A stretch of 35,077 nucleotides of DNA from a bacterium (GCA_020350885.1 CP070727.1:3628940-3664016), one strand, 5' to 3'; counted from the first letter of the stretch, positions 1 to 9,253 are shown. Notes: a model not told the origin generated them from the letters alone. Translations and numbers: made by a program.

Positions 1-1000
1 AGAGAGCCACGCCCCACTGGTAATGGAGAAACGCTCCTTGCCCCTCGCCGAGCTGAAGCCCCCTCTGGACGGTTTCGATCGCCTTGTTTGGCTGATTTAG
101 CTCGTTATAGATCTGTGACAGCACCGCAAAGATGTACGGATCGTCTCCCTTGATCTCGATTGCCTTCTCCAGTGCTGCCGGGGCTTCCGCCTTTCGATCG
201 GTCTGTGACAGCACGAGACCAAGATTCTGCTGATACGCCGCGACTTCGGGAAACCGTTCCACGAGATCCTCGAACACGGGGACCGCCTTTTCATATTCTT
301 TCAATTTGAGATAGGCAGAACCGAGCTGCGTCTTGAACTTGTAGTTGTCAGGTGCCGCCTCGATGGCGCGCTGCAGGTATTCGAGCCGGGTCTCCTCGTC
401 GCCCTTCTTGCCGTAGAGGCTGGCGAGTGTTCCCATCGTCGTTGCATCGTCGGGGCGTCTCTTCAGAACGAGCTTGTAGAAGCGGATGGCTGTATCGTTA
501 TCCCCCCGCTTCTGATAAATGAAACCGAGATGCACATTGCCGTCATAGCTCAGCGAGTCCTTCTCGATCAGCTTCTCGTAGTATCTCTCTGCTTCATCCC
601 ACCGTTCGAGGTAAAGGTAGTTGTATCCGATAGAGGCCAACAGGGCATCGTTATCGGGGGAGAGCTCGAGTGCCTTTTCGAATGCCTGTATTCCGGCCTC
701 ATGGTTCTTCGTTGTCGTATATGCCTTGCCAAGCTCTGACCATGCTTCCAGGTAGGTGGGTTTGAGCATCGTCGCCCGTTTGAGGTTCTCGATCGCATCC
801 TGATAGTTACCAGATGCGAGGAATTGCATCGCCGACTGATATGCGATCTCGGCAGGTCCCAGTTCACGCGAAAAACCACGCTCATCCTCTATTTCGAACC
901 GTCTCTCCCCCGTTTCGGTTTCAACGTCGCTCCCACCGGTCGCGCATCCGAGATATAGGAGAAAACCGAGGGCCATGGCAATCATCGCTAATCTTCTCAC
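1..1000 (-). CDS. TPR-repeat lipoprotein (partial, C-terminus outside window)
   Basis: The reading frame is open from a GTG at 1000 to the left edge (333 codons visible), so the C-terminus is missing. GTG is chosen because GGAAAGGA lies just upstream; in-frame ATGs at 985 and 976 are alternatives but have poorer sites. The N-terminus is a short signal sequence ending in LLYLGC (Cys19), a lipobox-like motif with an unusual Tyr at -3. After a short acidic linker come about eight consecutive TPR units of roughly 34 residues (for example YLEAWSELGKAYTTTKNHEA, then alanine and proline at the usual places). TPR lipoproteins scaffold protein complexes in the envelope; the partner is unknown. It lies downstream of a second TPR gene on the same strand but has its own 117-bp leader with promoter-like boxes. 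Exact function cannot be assigned. Confidence 0.85.
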   Translation of the reverse strand, partial: MRRLAMIAMALGFLLYLGCATGGSDVETETGERRFEIEDERGFSRELGPAEIAYQSAMQFLASGNYQDAIENLKRATMLKPTYLEAWSELGKAYTTTKNHEAGIQAFEKALELSPDNDALLASIGYNYLYLERWDEAERYYEKLIEKDSLSYDGNVHLGFIYQKRGDNDTAIRFYKLVLKRRPDDATTMGTLASLYGKKGDEETRLEYLQRAIEAAPDNYKFKTQLGSAYLKLKEYEKAVPVFEDLVERFPEVAAYQQNLGLVLSQTDRKAEAPAALEKAIEIKGDDPYIFAVLSQIYNELNQPNKAIETVQRGLQLGEGQGAFLHYQWGVAL

Positions 1001-1073
1001 TGTACCGTCCTTTCCCTGCAACACCAACGATTCTTACCTCTACGAATATATTCCAACGTGCGTCCCAATAATA

Positions 1074-1102
1074 AAATTAGAGCACCTTCGAAGACCTGTC
1101 AA
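1074..1102 (-). promoter_or_regulatory. candidate sigma70-type promoter for the TPR lipoprotein
   Basis: Read on the minus strand, TTGACA (1097-1102) is followed after 17 bases by TAATTT (1074-1079). The -35 is a perfect match and the -10 weak. An alternative -10, TATATT, lies at 1045-1050 without a good -35. Either would serve the GTG at 1000. By eye only. Confidence 0.35.
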
Positions 1103-1117
1103 GATCAGAGTATTTCA

Positions 1118-1789
1118 CTACAATTGCGGCTTCCAGTCGCTAGACTGTTTTGCCGTTTTCAAGACCTTCTGGAGCATGATGATGTTCTCACGTGCCTTTG
1201 CTGCCAGATACCCGTCTCCGTCCAGTTCGACCACCTTCTCCCACTCCCGGAGGGCCTCCCGGTAGATCTTATTTTCCCAGAAGAAGATCGCCAGGTAGAA
1301 GTGAGGTTGCGGATGATCGGGCCCCATCCTGAGTGCCTGCTCGAGTAGACTCCAGGCCTCACGGTAATCCTCGAGCTGGTACCGGATAAATGCAGCATGC
1401 GCATGGGCCAGGATATCGGTTGAATCGATATCGGCCGCCCCCTCGAACAGGGTAAGCGCCCGTAGGAGTTGTCCGAGCTCGTCATAGATGACGCCCATAT
1501 TCACATATGCCTTTGTATAGTCGGGATCAACCTCCTTCGCCTTCGCATAGTAGTGAAGCGCCGAGTCGTATGCTGCGCTCTCGTGGAATGCGACACCGAG
1601 CTGAAAGAATACATCGGGACCGGTGCTCCCGGTCGATAGGAGATGCCTGAGGTAGGCGATACGCGGTTCGGGCGCCAATCCTTCGAGCTGCTCGGAGAGC
1701 GGCACATCTTGCTCCTCGCCGGGAGTTTTTCTGTCCGGCGCGCCGATCATGCTCACTACCAGCATAAGGACGATCACTATGCCTTTCAT
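1118..1789 (-). CDS. Exported small TPR protein
   Basis: A 223-residue protein starting at the ATG at 1789 (MKGIVIVLMLVVSMIGAP). This start is preferred to an in-frame codon at 1846 because AGGAG sits 8 to 12 bases upstream and it begins exactly with a signal peptide; the longer form would put a charged 19-residue stretch in front. Four TPR units fill most of the mature part (about residues 60-195), each with the typical alanines and a D or DPD at the helix-turn (for example VDPDYTKAYVNMGVIYDELG). No catalytic motif is visible. It follows the barrel gene by 13 bases, so the two are co-transcribed; a periplasmic chaperone or scaffold role for its neighbours is an inference. Confidence 0.8.
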   Translation of the reverse strand: MKGIVIVLMLVVSMIGAPDRKTPGEEQDVPLSEQLEGLAPEPRIAYLRHLLSTGSTGPDVFFQLGVAFHESAAYDSALHYYAKAKEVDPDYTKAYVNMGVIYDELGQLLRALTLFEGAADIDSTDILAHAHAAFIRYQLEDYREAWSLLEQALRMGPDHPQPHFYLAIFFWENKIYREALREWEKVVELDGDGYLAAKARENIIMLQKVLKTAKQSSDWKPQL

Positions 1790-1802
1790 ATGCTGAACAC
1801 TC

Positions 1803-3020
1803 CTATCTCCTGCTCCCTCTTCGCCGCGACCAGACCTCGGAGACATTCAAGCCGAGTCCACACCGTACCACCTGTTCGTCGATCCCGTTGTCATCGATAG
1901 AGCCGATCTGCCCGAACTCGATCGAGAAATCGAGCGTTCCCGGCCCCCCCGGCATCGGAAATCCCGTTCCGAAGGTGATGAATCGTGAGAAAATCCCCTT
2001 CCCACTCGGAAACTCGAGGTGCCACCTGTTCTGGTAGTAGCCGAACCGCAGCGGCCGTCTGGAAAAGAATCCCCCGGTAGGGGATCCTCGCCGTTCGATA
2101 CCGAAGGCGATCATCCATTCACGACCCAGGGATCCGCTCAGCTCTTCGAAACACCGGGGCTCGGGTGCCTCACGGCTCCAGAAGGTTGATGACATCCACC
2201 ATCGCTCCGTAATCCCGGCAGCGACACCTATACTAAACGCAGGGGGAAGGGTGAATTCATCCACACTCACCGAGTTGAACTCCTCGTAGCTGAATCTCAG
2301 TTCCTGGTCCACATCGTAACTGATCCGGTCGTCGAAGCCGGCTCCTATGGAGAGCCGCGATACAGGCGTGATGAGAAGGTACATTCCCCATGACGTTCCG
2401 GAAAAGATACGGTTCTGTATGGATGTAGAGGGCATATAGCCCTCGGCTTCGAAATCGATGGTGACCTGATCCCGTATCGATCCCCGTTCGATTTGCAGTT
2501 CACCTCCAACACGCAGCAGTTCCTTAAACTTCCAGGTGAGCACCAGAGGAGCCGTAAAGAGCGAGCTGCGCCGCTTATAGATTTCGTACGGGGTGGGATC
2601 ACCCTCGAACTCCCGGCGAAAGGCGAAATCACCCTTGCTCTCGAAACGGGTTCGGTATCCGACGCCGCATACGAAACCCCGGCCGATCGGAACGGCAATC
2701 ATAACGGTGGGGAGCTGAAAGCGGTTCTGGTTGACCACATTCCCACCCCTGCTGATGCGGCTTAGGCCGAGGACCTCGTAAATCGAGAATGTCACCTGTT
2801 TCAGATCAGCCAGCGAGGCCGTATTCGGTGTTATGGCACTTGCCGAATCGGGGACTGCCAAAGTAGAGAATGCAAGTGATCGGTGACGGGCGTTTCCCCT
2901 GTACCGGTGCTCTCCGATGAAGTTCAGGCCGAAGATCGACTGGGCCCGGGGCCTTCCTGCGGCGCACACGATCACGATCGAGGCAACGATACCGATATGG
3001 CAGATTATCCGCTTCTTCAT
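1803..3020 (-). CDS. Predicted outer-membrane beta-barrel protein
   Basis: A 405-residue protein with a cleavable signal peptide (MKKRIICHIGIVASIVIVCAAGRPRAQS). The mature part is rich in alternating hydrophobic/polar strands with aromatic girdle residues, no TM helices, and ends in short strands (CGLGLNVSEVW). The N-terminal phrase with GNARHRSLAFSTLAVPDSASA and TPNTASLADLK, a description of a mature start followed by a conserved Ala/Asn segment, resembles the PorV/FadL-like (OMPP1/TodX) barrels common in FCB-group and candidate-phylum genomes. Its ATG overlaps the stop of the upstream lipoprotein by 4 bases (ATGA, 3017-3020), so translation is probably coupled. Substrate is not inferable; FadL-like hydrophobic transport or a secretion-associated role are possibilities. 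Confidence 0.7.
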   Translation of the reverse strand: MKKRIICHIGIVASIVIVCAAGRPRAQSIFGLNFIGEHRYRGNARHRSLAFSTLAVPDSASAITPNTASLADLKQVTFSIYEVLGLSRISRGGNVVNQNRFQLPTVMIAVPIGRGFVCGVGYRTRFESKGDFAFRREFEGDPTPYEIYKRRSSLFTAPLVLTWKFKELLRVGGELQIERGSIRDQVTIDFEAEGYMPSTSIQNRIFSGTSWGMYLLITPVSRLSIGAGFDDRISYDVDQELRFSYEEFNSVSVDEFTLPPAFSIGVAAGITERWWMSSTFWSREAPEPRCFEELSGSLGREWMIAFGIERRGSPTGGFFSRRPLRFGYYQNRWHLEFPSGKGIFSRFITFGTGFPMPGGPGTLDFSIEFGQIGSIDDNGIDEQVVRCGLGLNVSEVWSRRRGSRR

Positions 3021-4222
3021 GACGAACCCGAAAATTCTGCAGGGTATGAATATATCACTTCGATGTACGGCCCCTGCTGGCCGTCCTCCCCGGCCGAGAA
3101 GAAGGTGGCCCGCTGGATGCGAAGGGTCTCGATATTCGACTGGAATACCAAACCGGTATTCACACGGAGTCCCCGGACGACATCCGGCATGAAGCCCCTG
3201 AGCGGAATCTCGAGTACCTGTGTTTCATAGGGCAGGAATGTGCCAACATCGACTCCCGTCCCATCCAGGAAGGCCGGATCCTCCGGGTCCGCGGAGTTGG
3301 GTGTGTAGAGATAGTAGGGAAAGTCGCTTGGCAACTCCGGCAGGGGTGACGGTGATGACTCGCCCCGTGTCGCTCCGAGTCCCCTTTCGCCGTCGACGGT
3401 GAGCACCAGTGCTGCGTAGTGGACTACGACGCTGTCGAGATCGTCTCCGGGATCGAACTCGAAAAAGATACGCTGTGCAACACCCGCCACACAGTCAATC
3501 CCGTCACCGCTGAAGGTGGCGACGGCATAGTCCTTCGATACGGCGAAGGTGTCGGCAGTCGTATCGTCGAAGGCGACCCGCATGACCGGCGGATCGGAGC
3601 CGAGCTCCCGTGCTTTCATCTCCATGAGACCCGTCGGATCGGGTTCCTCGGCCAGGAGGATCGCTATGCCTCGGTGCGGTCGTGTCCCCTCGAGCCATTC
3701 CTGGACGAACGCAGGTGAGAGGCTAAACTCGAAACTCGTAATGCCGAGACCGTGCACAGTTTCACCGAGCGAGTCGGGAATGGGTACGGCGTCGACACCC
3801 GGTACGGCCGTAATAGAGTCGGTTTCCTCGAATTCCGCGAGCAGCTCGTGAAAGGAGACCCTCAGGAGGAAGTCCTCGGGCTTGATAAGCGTATCCTCCG
3901 GCGTCGCCGCCACGACGGGCAGGTCGAGAATCGCTGCAGTGACTGTTCGACCGCCCAGTCCCCCCTCGAGTGTGAAGTCGAAGGCCATGAGTAAGGCCTC
4001 GAAATGGATTCCCTTTATCTCACCGATCTGGAGCAGCTTGCCCGTACCGACCCCGGTGGGAACGGGAACGGTGCGTACGCTGACCGCCAGGGTGTCCCGT
4101 TCGATACCGATCAAGCCCTCCTCGACAAATACACCGGCCACCGGCCCTTCCTGATCGGAGGTGCAGGATGCGAGGAGTGCCGCTATGACGGCGAACGCTA
4201 TCGATTTCAGGACTGAGCGCAT
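3017..4222 (-). CDS. Large lipoprotein, beta-rich, function unknown
   Basis: A 401-residue protein with a clear lipoprotein signal: a short basic start, hydrophobic stretch and LLASC with Cys at residue 20. Serine/threonine at +2 and +3 rather than Asp suggests outer-membrane sorting by the E. coli rule, which may not hold here. The mature part is acidic and strand-rich with no TM helix. Its two-part pattern (LLQIGEIKGIHFEALLMAFD early, PYIEVIYSYP at the end) resembles DNRLRE/CBM96-type beta-sandwich domains, but this is only pattern similarity. It starts at the ATG at 4222 after AGGTAGGG and is the first gene of the three-gene operon reading into the barrel and the TPR protein. A surface-exposed partner of the barrel is a reasonable guess. 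Confidence 0.7.
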   Translation of the reverse strand: MRSVLKSIAFAVIAALLASCTSDQEGPVAGVFVEEGLIGIERDTLAVSVRTVPVPTGVGTGKLLQIGEIKGIHFEALLMAFDFTLEGGLGGRTVTAAILDLPVVAATPEDTLIKPEDFLLRVSFHELLAEFEETDSITAVPGVDAVPIPDSLGETVHGLGITSFEFSLSPAFVQEWLEGTRPHRGIAILLAEEPDPTGLMEMKARELGSDPPVMRVAFDDTTADTFAVSKDYAVATFSGDGIDCVAGVAQRIFFEFDPGDDLDSVVVHYAALVLTVDGERGLGATRGESSPSPLPELPSDFPYYLYTPNSADPEDPAFLDGTGVDVGTFLPYETQVLEIPLRGFMPDVVRGLRVNTGLVFQSNIETLRIQRATFFSAGEDGQQGPYIEVIYSYPAEFSGSS

Positions 4223-4303
4223 ACTACCCTACCTGTATGTAAACATAAGGTGCCAGAAGCAATAGCACAAGAGGGGGCGAGCGTCAAGCTGAATACCGTT
4301 CAT

Positions 4304-4330
4304 CCGGCAGCAGGGCTCCCGCATCACCGG
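4304..4330 (-). terminator. hairpin directly after the methyltransferase stop
   Basis: CCGG-tgat-GCGGG-agc-CCTGC-tg-CCGG on the minus strand, starting one base past the stop codon at 4332. The stem has internal mismatches and no T tract follows, so if it terminates it is not a standard intrinsic terminator. Confidence 0.2.
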
Positions 4331-4331
4331 T

Positions 4332-5156
4332 TCAGCGTGTCCGTTTCTCGAGAATGGAGACGACGGTACCGGTGAAGAACTCACCGATACCGGGCAGACG
4401 GGTGAGAGGTGCGAGAAACGGATACTTCGGCGGTCTGAGCTCTTCGAGGACCGGTCTCAGCTCGGGATTGTGCGCCAGGATACGCCGGTACCGGGCCACC
4501 GTGATGCGGTTGAGCTCGATGTGATAGCGCTCCATGAGGGTGCGGGCCTCCCCGCTCGCATCACCCTTCCCTCTCCGTTCGAGGATAATTGAGAGGAGCT
4601 CCTCAATCAACCGCTCCGAAAAGAGCAGATGGCACCATGGGGTCCGGATATAATCGTAGAGGTGGGAGCCGAGGGGTGAACGCCACGGCGTGAAGAAGAG
4701 AAAGAGCAAACCCCCGCGAGCACAGACCCTGGCCAGCTCCGGCAGGGCCCGCTCCGGGCTGGGGAAATGCTCCATCGAGTCGTTTGCCACAACGAGATCG
4801 AAGGATTCGTCCGGGAAGGGAAGCTCCTCGGCATCGCCAACCAGAAAATCGACGGCACTCGCCCGTGAAGATGCATAGCGGCAGGATTGAGCGATATTGC
4901 CGTATTCTATATCGACACCGACGACCTCGGCTCCGGCCTCGCCGTAGGCGATCGTCTTCCCCCCCAATCCACACCCGATGTCGAGTACACGCTTGCCGGT
5001 GAGCGCTCCGAATTGAGCCGTGTACCGTTCGAGAAGGTCCTTCCCGAGCCGGTACTCCCATTCGGAATACGCCTCGGGCGATTCCCTCCCCTCGACGCGT
5101 GTACGGGGGAAGAGTCGATCGATACGATGGAGGAGCCGTGCGAGTAACCGTACCAT
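4332..5156 (-). CDS. Class I SAM-dependent methyltransferase
   Basis: A 274-residue protein with the full Rossmann methyltransferase signature: motif I VLDIGCGLGGKT (residues 57-68), the acidic strand-2 end VVGVDI, DAEELPFPDESFDLVVANDSMEHF as motif II and its surroundings, and the glycine-rich ARGGLLFLFF strand 4. The C-terminal 100 residues are basic and contain no TM helix. The family methylates many small molecules, lipids and sugars; substrate is not predictable from sequence. The start ATG follows AAGGAAAGGTGA. It sits 136 bases downstream of the OPT transporter on the same strand and could be the end of that transcript. Confident of fold, not of substrate. Confidence 0.85.
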   Translation of the reverse strand: MVRLLARLLHRIDRLFPRTRVEGRESPEAYSEWEYRLGKDLLERYTAQFGALTGKRVLDIGCGLGGKTIAYGEAGAEVVGVDIEYGNIAQSCRYASSRASAVDFLVGDAEELPFPDESFDLVVANDSMEHFPSPERALPELARVCARGGLLFLFFTPWRSPLGSHLYDYIRTPWCHLLFSERLIEELLSIILERRGKGDASGEARTLMERYHIELNRITVARYRRILAHNPELRPVLEELRPPKYPFLAPLTRLPGIGEFFTGTVVSILEKRTR

Positions 5157-5292
5157 CCCGGTGTCACCTTTCCTTCGAAACCGACCCGTGCGGCTCGCCG
5201 CTCCCCGGCCGAAGACCCGCTCGGTGGGAGAGGGCCTATGCCGGCGTTACGGACGGGGGGTAGCTCAACCCAGCCCGTACCGGTTCGGTTCC

Positions 5293-7275
5293 TTATCCTC
5301 CGGTACGCTCAGAGGCCCCGCGCTTGGCATCGTAGAACAGATAGATGCACAGACCGACAAAGCAAACAACACTCAGCACCTCACCGATGGGCCTCTCGGC
5401 GATACCCGTATGGAGCGTCTCACTCCAGCCCGGGAGCGCCAGGAGGGCGCTGATGACACCCATGAGTGCGCCGCCCGCTATAAACCCGGATGCGATGAGC
5501 GTTCCCCGCTCCCGGCGTTTCGTGTTGACCTCGTCGCTCGTGCTCCTGGTCGCTACGAGGTAGGAGATGATGCCGCCGACGAGGAGCGGCGTGTTGAGCT
5601 CGATCGGCAGATACATACCCAGAGCGAACGCGAGTGGGGAGATGTGGACGAGCTCGAGGATGAGCGCCATGAAGATGCCGGCAAGATAGAGAAACCACGG
5701 TGCCGCCGTCTCCGCCATCAGGGTCCGGATCACCGCCGCCATCGCATTCGCCTGCGGTGCGGCGAGAGCCTTCGGACCGGTGAAACCGTATACCTTGTTC
5801 AGCAGGATGAGAACGCCGGTCACACAGAGGGCGCTCACGATAATGCCCAGGAACTTGTACCGCTCCTGGTTCCTCGGTGTCGAGCCGAGCCAGTAGCCGA
5901 CCTTGAGATCGCTGATGAAGGCGCCCGCTGTTGAAAGCGCGGTACAGACCACCCCCCCGATGATGAGCGCCGAAAGCATTCCCGCCGGCCCCGAGAGCCC
6001 TGCGGCCACGAGGATCACGCTCGAGAGGATGAGTGTCATGAGTGTCATTCCCGAGACCGGATTCACACCCACGATGGCGATCGCCCGTGCCGCGACGGTC
6101 GTAAAGAGAAAGCTTATCACACCGACCACGGCGAGGGCTATCCCTGCGATCCGCCAGTTATCCACCACACCGAATCCGAAGAAGGCAAAGACGGCTACGA
6201 GGGTGAGTACGATCCCGGCTATCACGGTCGCCATGCCGATATCCCGATCCGTCCGCACGGCCGATGCTACGTGTTTGCCGGTAAAGAGCTCTTTGAAGCC
6301 CAGGGTGAAGGCCTGGACGATGATCTTGGAATTCTTGAGAATACCCAGGATCCCCGCCATGGCGATCCCGCCGATCCCTATGTGCCTGACGTAGTTGGAG
6401 AAGATCTCCTCCGCCGTCATATCCGCCAGCGGTAACTCGGCCCCGCCGATCGGCACGTCGATATACCGGCCGAAATACCATATGGAAGGGATGAGAACGA
6501 GCCATGAAACAAAGCTCCCCGCACAGATGATCGAGGCGTACTTGATCCCGATGATGTAGCCGAGCCCCATCACCGCAGCCCCTACGTTTACCTTGACGAC
6601 GAGCTTGGCCCTGTCCGCGACCGCCTCTAGTGCGGGTACGACGCGTGTGGACGCCACCTCCCTCCATAATCCGAACGTAGCCACACAGAAGTCGTAAATG
6701 CCGCCGATGATAGCGGCCTTGACGAGAACCTTTGCCTGCTCACCCCCGCTCTCGCCGGTCACCAGCACCTCGGTGATCGCCGTTCCTTCGGGGAAGGGAA
6801 GATGGCCGTGCTGCTCGAAAACGAAATACTGCCGGAGGGGGATAATAAAGAGGATACCGAGGAATCCGCCGAGGAGGGCCGCCAGGAAGGTCTGGTAAAA
6901 TTGCAGCTCCAAATCGAGTATGAAGATCGCCGGGAGGGTAAAGATCATCCCCGCAACCACAACACCCGAGGCGGATCCGATCGACTGGATGATGACGTTC
7001 TCGGAGATGGTGCTCCGCGGCGAGAACATGCCGGCCAGGCCGACCGCCAGGATGGCGATCGGGATGGCCGCCTCGAACACCTGCCCGATCTTGAGCCCCA
7101 GGTAGGCAGCCGCTGCGGTGAAGATCACCGCCATAATGAGACCGATAGTGACCGAGCGAAGCGAGATCTCGGCAATTTCCCTATCAGCGGGCACGTACGG
7201 TGTATACGTTTCGCCGGGCTCCAGGACGCGGTATGCATTCGGGGAAAGCCTCTTTACGCCTTTCTGTTCCTCCAT
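5293..7275 (-). CDS. OPT family oligopeptide transporter
   Basis: A 660-residue polytopic inner-membrane protein with about 14-16 predicted TM helices, the usual size for bacterial OPT proteins. Diagnostic family motifs are present: RSTISENVIIQSIGSASG (residues about 88-105), FPEGTAITEVLVTGESGG (about 160-177), and the ISDLKVGYWLGSTPRNQ loop (about 462-480). OPT proteins are proton-coupled importers of oligopeptides or metal chelates. A perfect AGGAGGA precedes the ATG. The gene stands alone between the asparagine-synthase-like gene (34-bp gap) and the methyltransferase; no peptidase or metallophore gene is nearby to narrow the substrate. Confidence 0.92.
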   Translation of the reverse strand: MEEQKGVKRLSPNAYRVLEPGETYTPYVPADREIAEISLRSVTIGLIMAVIFTAAAAYLGLKIGQVFEAAIPIAILAVGLAGMFSPRSTISENVIIQSIGSASGVVVAGMIFTLPAIFILDLELQFYQTFLAALLGGFLGILFIIPLRQYFVFEQHGHLPFPEGTAITEVLVTGESGGEQAKVLVKAAIIGGIYDFCVATFGLWREVASTRVVPALEAVADRAKLVVKVNVGAAVMGLGYIIGIKYASIICAGSFVSWLVLIPSIWYFGRYIDVPIGGAELPLADMTAEEIFSNYVRHIGIGGIAMAGILGILKNSKIIVQAFTLGFKELFTGKHVASAVRTDRDIGMATVIAGIVLTLVAVFAFFGFGVVDNWRIAGIALAVVGVISFLFTTVAARAIAIVGVNPVSGMTLMTLILSSVILVAAGLSGPAGMLSALIIGGVVCTALSTAGAFISDLKVGYWLGSTPRNQERYKFLGIIVSALCVTGVLILLNKVYGFTGPKALAAPQANAMAAVIRTLMAETAAPWFLYLAGIFMALILELVHISPLAFALGMYLPIELNTPLLVGGIISYLVATRSTSDEVNTKRRERGTLIASGFIAGGALMGVISALLALPGWSETLHTGIAERPIGEVLSVVCFVGLCIYLFYDAKRGASERTGG

Positions 7276-7309
7276 CGTTCCTCCTCCGGTCAGATGTACA
7301 ACCGTGTGA

Positions 7310-9127
7310 TCACCAGAACCTCTTCCAGCCGTTTTCTACGAGCCGCAGTATTACCTCTGCCGTCGCCAGTTTACCGATATAATGGATATTCCGATTCCTC
7401 CCGAGCGCGTCCAGGTATCCGTCCTGGACATAGCTGCGGATTCTCGCTTCCTTCGAAAATATCAGGTTATCGATAAACTCCCGGTGCAGATCGTTAAACC
7501 ATCTATTCCAATCCTCGAGTAGGATGGTCTTCTTTGAGCGGAATCCTCTCCATGGGCTTCTACTTACGACACCCCGATAGAGACGATAGAGTTGATACGC
7601 AGATTTACCTCTCAAGATAATATCCGGCCTCGTATTTCCCATGGGTACTCGTGCAAACACGGGAGCAAGCTTGGAGAGCAGATAGGACTGAAGAACCTGT
7701 TCCGTTATGTCACCCCTCGTATGCGCTGAAAACTGCGAAAACGACAGCATACTCTGTTTGATCCCATATGACAATTCGATAATCTCGGAATCCCAAACTG
7801 GCACCCTCAAAGTAGTGAATAGATCGGCTATCTTGACCTCTCCACCAAAATACCGAGTGGACACGATATACAGCGCATAGGATAAATGGTGCTCGGTAGA
7901 ATCGAAACCGCCGAAATTGTTCCTCAGTGCCCTGAGCCTCTGCATAATGTGATCCTCGAACGTCGAGTAATCCGGTCCGAGCATGGATGACCAGAAATTC
8001 TTCCTGATAGCGATCTTCCCGCTTTCGAAGATATCGGCCATGTCCGGCGATACCAATGCAGGTACATGGGCATGGCCCCTTAACTGCATATCCATGGCTA
8101 CACCACTGATCGTAATGGGAAATCTCCGTCCCCGCTCCGTCAATTTTCTATAGGCATACAACAATGTCGCACGCTGCAATCCCTGGAGTCCCGAGGACAG
8201 GAATACTGTTTCCGAAAGACAATTCGGCAAGTCCTTTGTAAATTCATTGTCGAAGAGGATACTGAGATGCTTGATCTTCGCAGTGCGGGCGGTATCGCCG
8301 GCTCCCACGAGGTCATCGCACCCGGGAATACCGTAGGTGTATGCGGTGATATCCTTATCGGGTGCGAGAGCGAGCAAGGTCCTTCCATCCCATCCACCCG
8401 TCAACGCACATGCTATTGTCTCGGCTCCTTCGAAATACCCCGGCATCCTTCTGGCAAAGACATCCACGGCATGATCGAGAGCCTCCTTACCGTCAATCAG
8501 GTGGTCCGCTTTCCTGTAATTCGCGGCATACCTATGTATCGTATATTCCCGCGAATCACGATCGTATTCGACAATCGATGCCGGTGGAATTCTACGTACA
8601 TCTTTTAAGAACGTTGAGTCCCCCACCGGATAATTGAAAAACAGATACTCCCACAGCCAGGTTTCGTCGAATTCCGGCTTTTTCTCCAGCCTGCAAAATG
8701 TCGATACATCCGTGGATACGAATATTCCATTATCTGTCGTGTAGTAATAGACCGGTTGTTGCGAACGGCGATCACTTACAACATACAACGTGCCTTTCTC
8801 TTTGTCATAGGCTGCGATCGCATATATACCCTCGAGTTTTCTGAAGTATGCCGTGTTGGAGCTGTCTATATTCCGGATTATCTCGGAAAGGGGGATTTCA
8901 ACATGCCCTATTACATCTCCAGAAAACAGTGCAATCCATCTGTCTGTTTCGATGAGCCGTTCTCCCCTCACGGGAGTGTTTCTCAAGTATGAAACCGCGA
9001 AGTGGGAAGCATCCGCATTCGTTGACCGAACCTGGAAATTCCGGGAAAGGTTGATCGTATCGGTCAAACCTTCCAATTCCCGCTGATCGATTGTTCTCTC
9101 ACCTATGAATACAAAGAATCCCGACAT
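7310..9127 (-). CDS. Asparagine-synthase-like protein lacking the glutaminase cysteine
   Basis: A 605-residue protein with the two-domain layout of class B asparagine synthetases. The N-terminal half keeps the class II amidotransferase fold signature (LEGIYAIAAYD, residues 98-108, and SDRRSQQPVYYY, 118-129), but the protein starts MSG instead of MCG, so the catalytic Cys after Met is Ser. The ATP-pyrophosphatase loop is TGGWDG (243-248) where SGGLDS is usual; the aspartate is kept. Family knowledge: relatives such as beta-lactam synthetase lost the cysteine and form amide bonds without glutamine hydrolysis. The ATG at 9127 follows GAGGAG by 9 bases. GC looks lower than in the OPT gene. It is divergent from the glycan locus and shares a 195-bp promoter region with it. 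Adenylation-dependent amide formation on a glycan or lipid is the inferred role. Confidence 0.82.
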   Translation of the reverse strand: MSGFFVFIGERTIDQRELEGLTDTINLSRNFQVRSTNADASHFAVSYLRNTPVRGERLIETDRWIALFSGDVIGHVEIPLSEIIRNIDSSNTAYFRKLEGIYAIAAYDKEKGTLYVVSDRRSQQPVYYYTTDNGIFVSTDVSTFCRLEKKPEFDETWLWEYLFFNYPVGDSTFLKDVRRIPPASIVEYDRDSREYTIHRYAANYRKADHLIDGKEALDHAVDVFARRMPGYFEGAETIACALTGGWDGRTLLALAPDKDITAYTYGIPGCDDLVGAGDTARTAKIKHLSILFDNEFTKDLPNCLSETVFLSSGLQGLQRATLLYAYRKLTERGRRFPITISGVAMDMQLRGHAHVPALVSPDMADIFESGKIAIRKNFWSSMLGPDYSTFEDHIMQRLRALRNNFGGFDSTEHHLSYALYIVSTRYFGGEVKIADLFTTLRVPVWDSEIIELSYGIKQSMLSFSQFSAHTRGDITEQVLQSYLLSKLAPVFARVPMGNTRPDIILRGKSAYQLYRLYRGVVSRSPWRGFRSKKTILLEDWNRWFNDLHREFIDNLIFSKEARIRSYVQDGYLDALGRNRNIHYIGKLATAEVILRLVENGWKRFW

Positions 9128-9222
9128 TCATGTACTCCTCGATTCCGGCGATTATGTCAATGGAACGCCGGCGGGGAAGCACCATTATGTAAGATTCCTA
9201 AAAGTATCATTAAGTGGTGCAT

Positions 9223-9251
9223 TTGACAAGAATGTCTCATTATGATTTATT
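9223..9251 (+). promoter_or_regulatory. candidate sigma70-type promoter of the glycan locus
   Basis: TTGACA (9223-9228), a 17-base spacer, then TTTATT (9246-9251, four of six consensus bases), about 70 bases before the ATG at 9323. It is the best match in the divergent region and is immediately followed by a palindrome. Confidence 0.45.
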
Positions 9252-9253
9252 GT

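Noticed and set aside
5251..5292. tRNA-like pieces (tagctca and ggttcggttcc)
   Set aside because: The two parts are only about 15 bases apart, no anticodon arm fits between, and no acceptor stem pairs.
5020..5934. 304-residue open frame on the plus strand
   Set aside because: It crosses the methyltransferase start, a gap and the OPT gene end in antisense and shows no motif.
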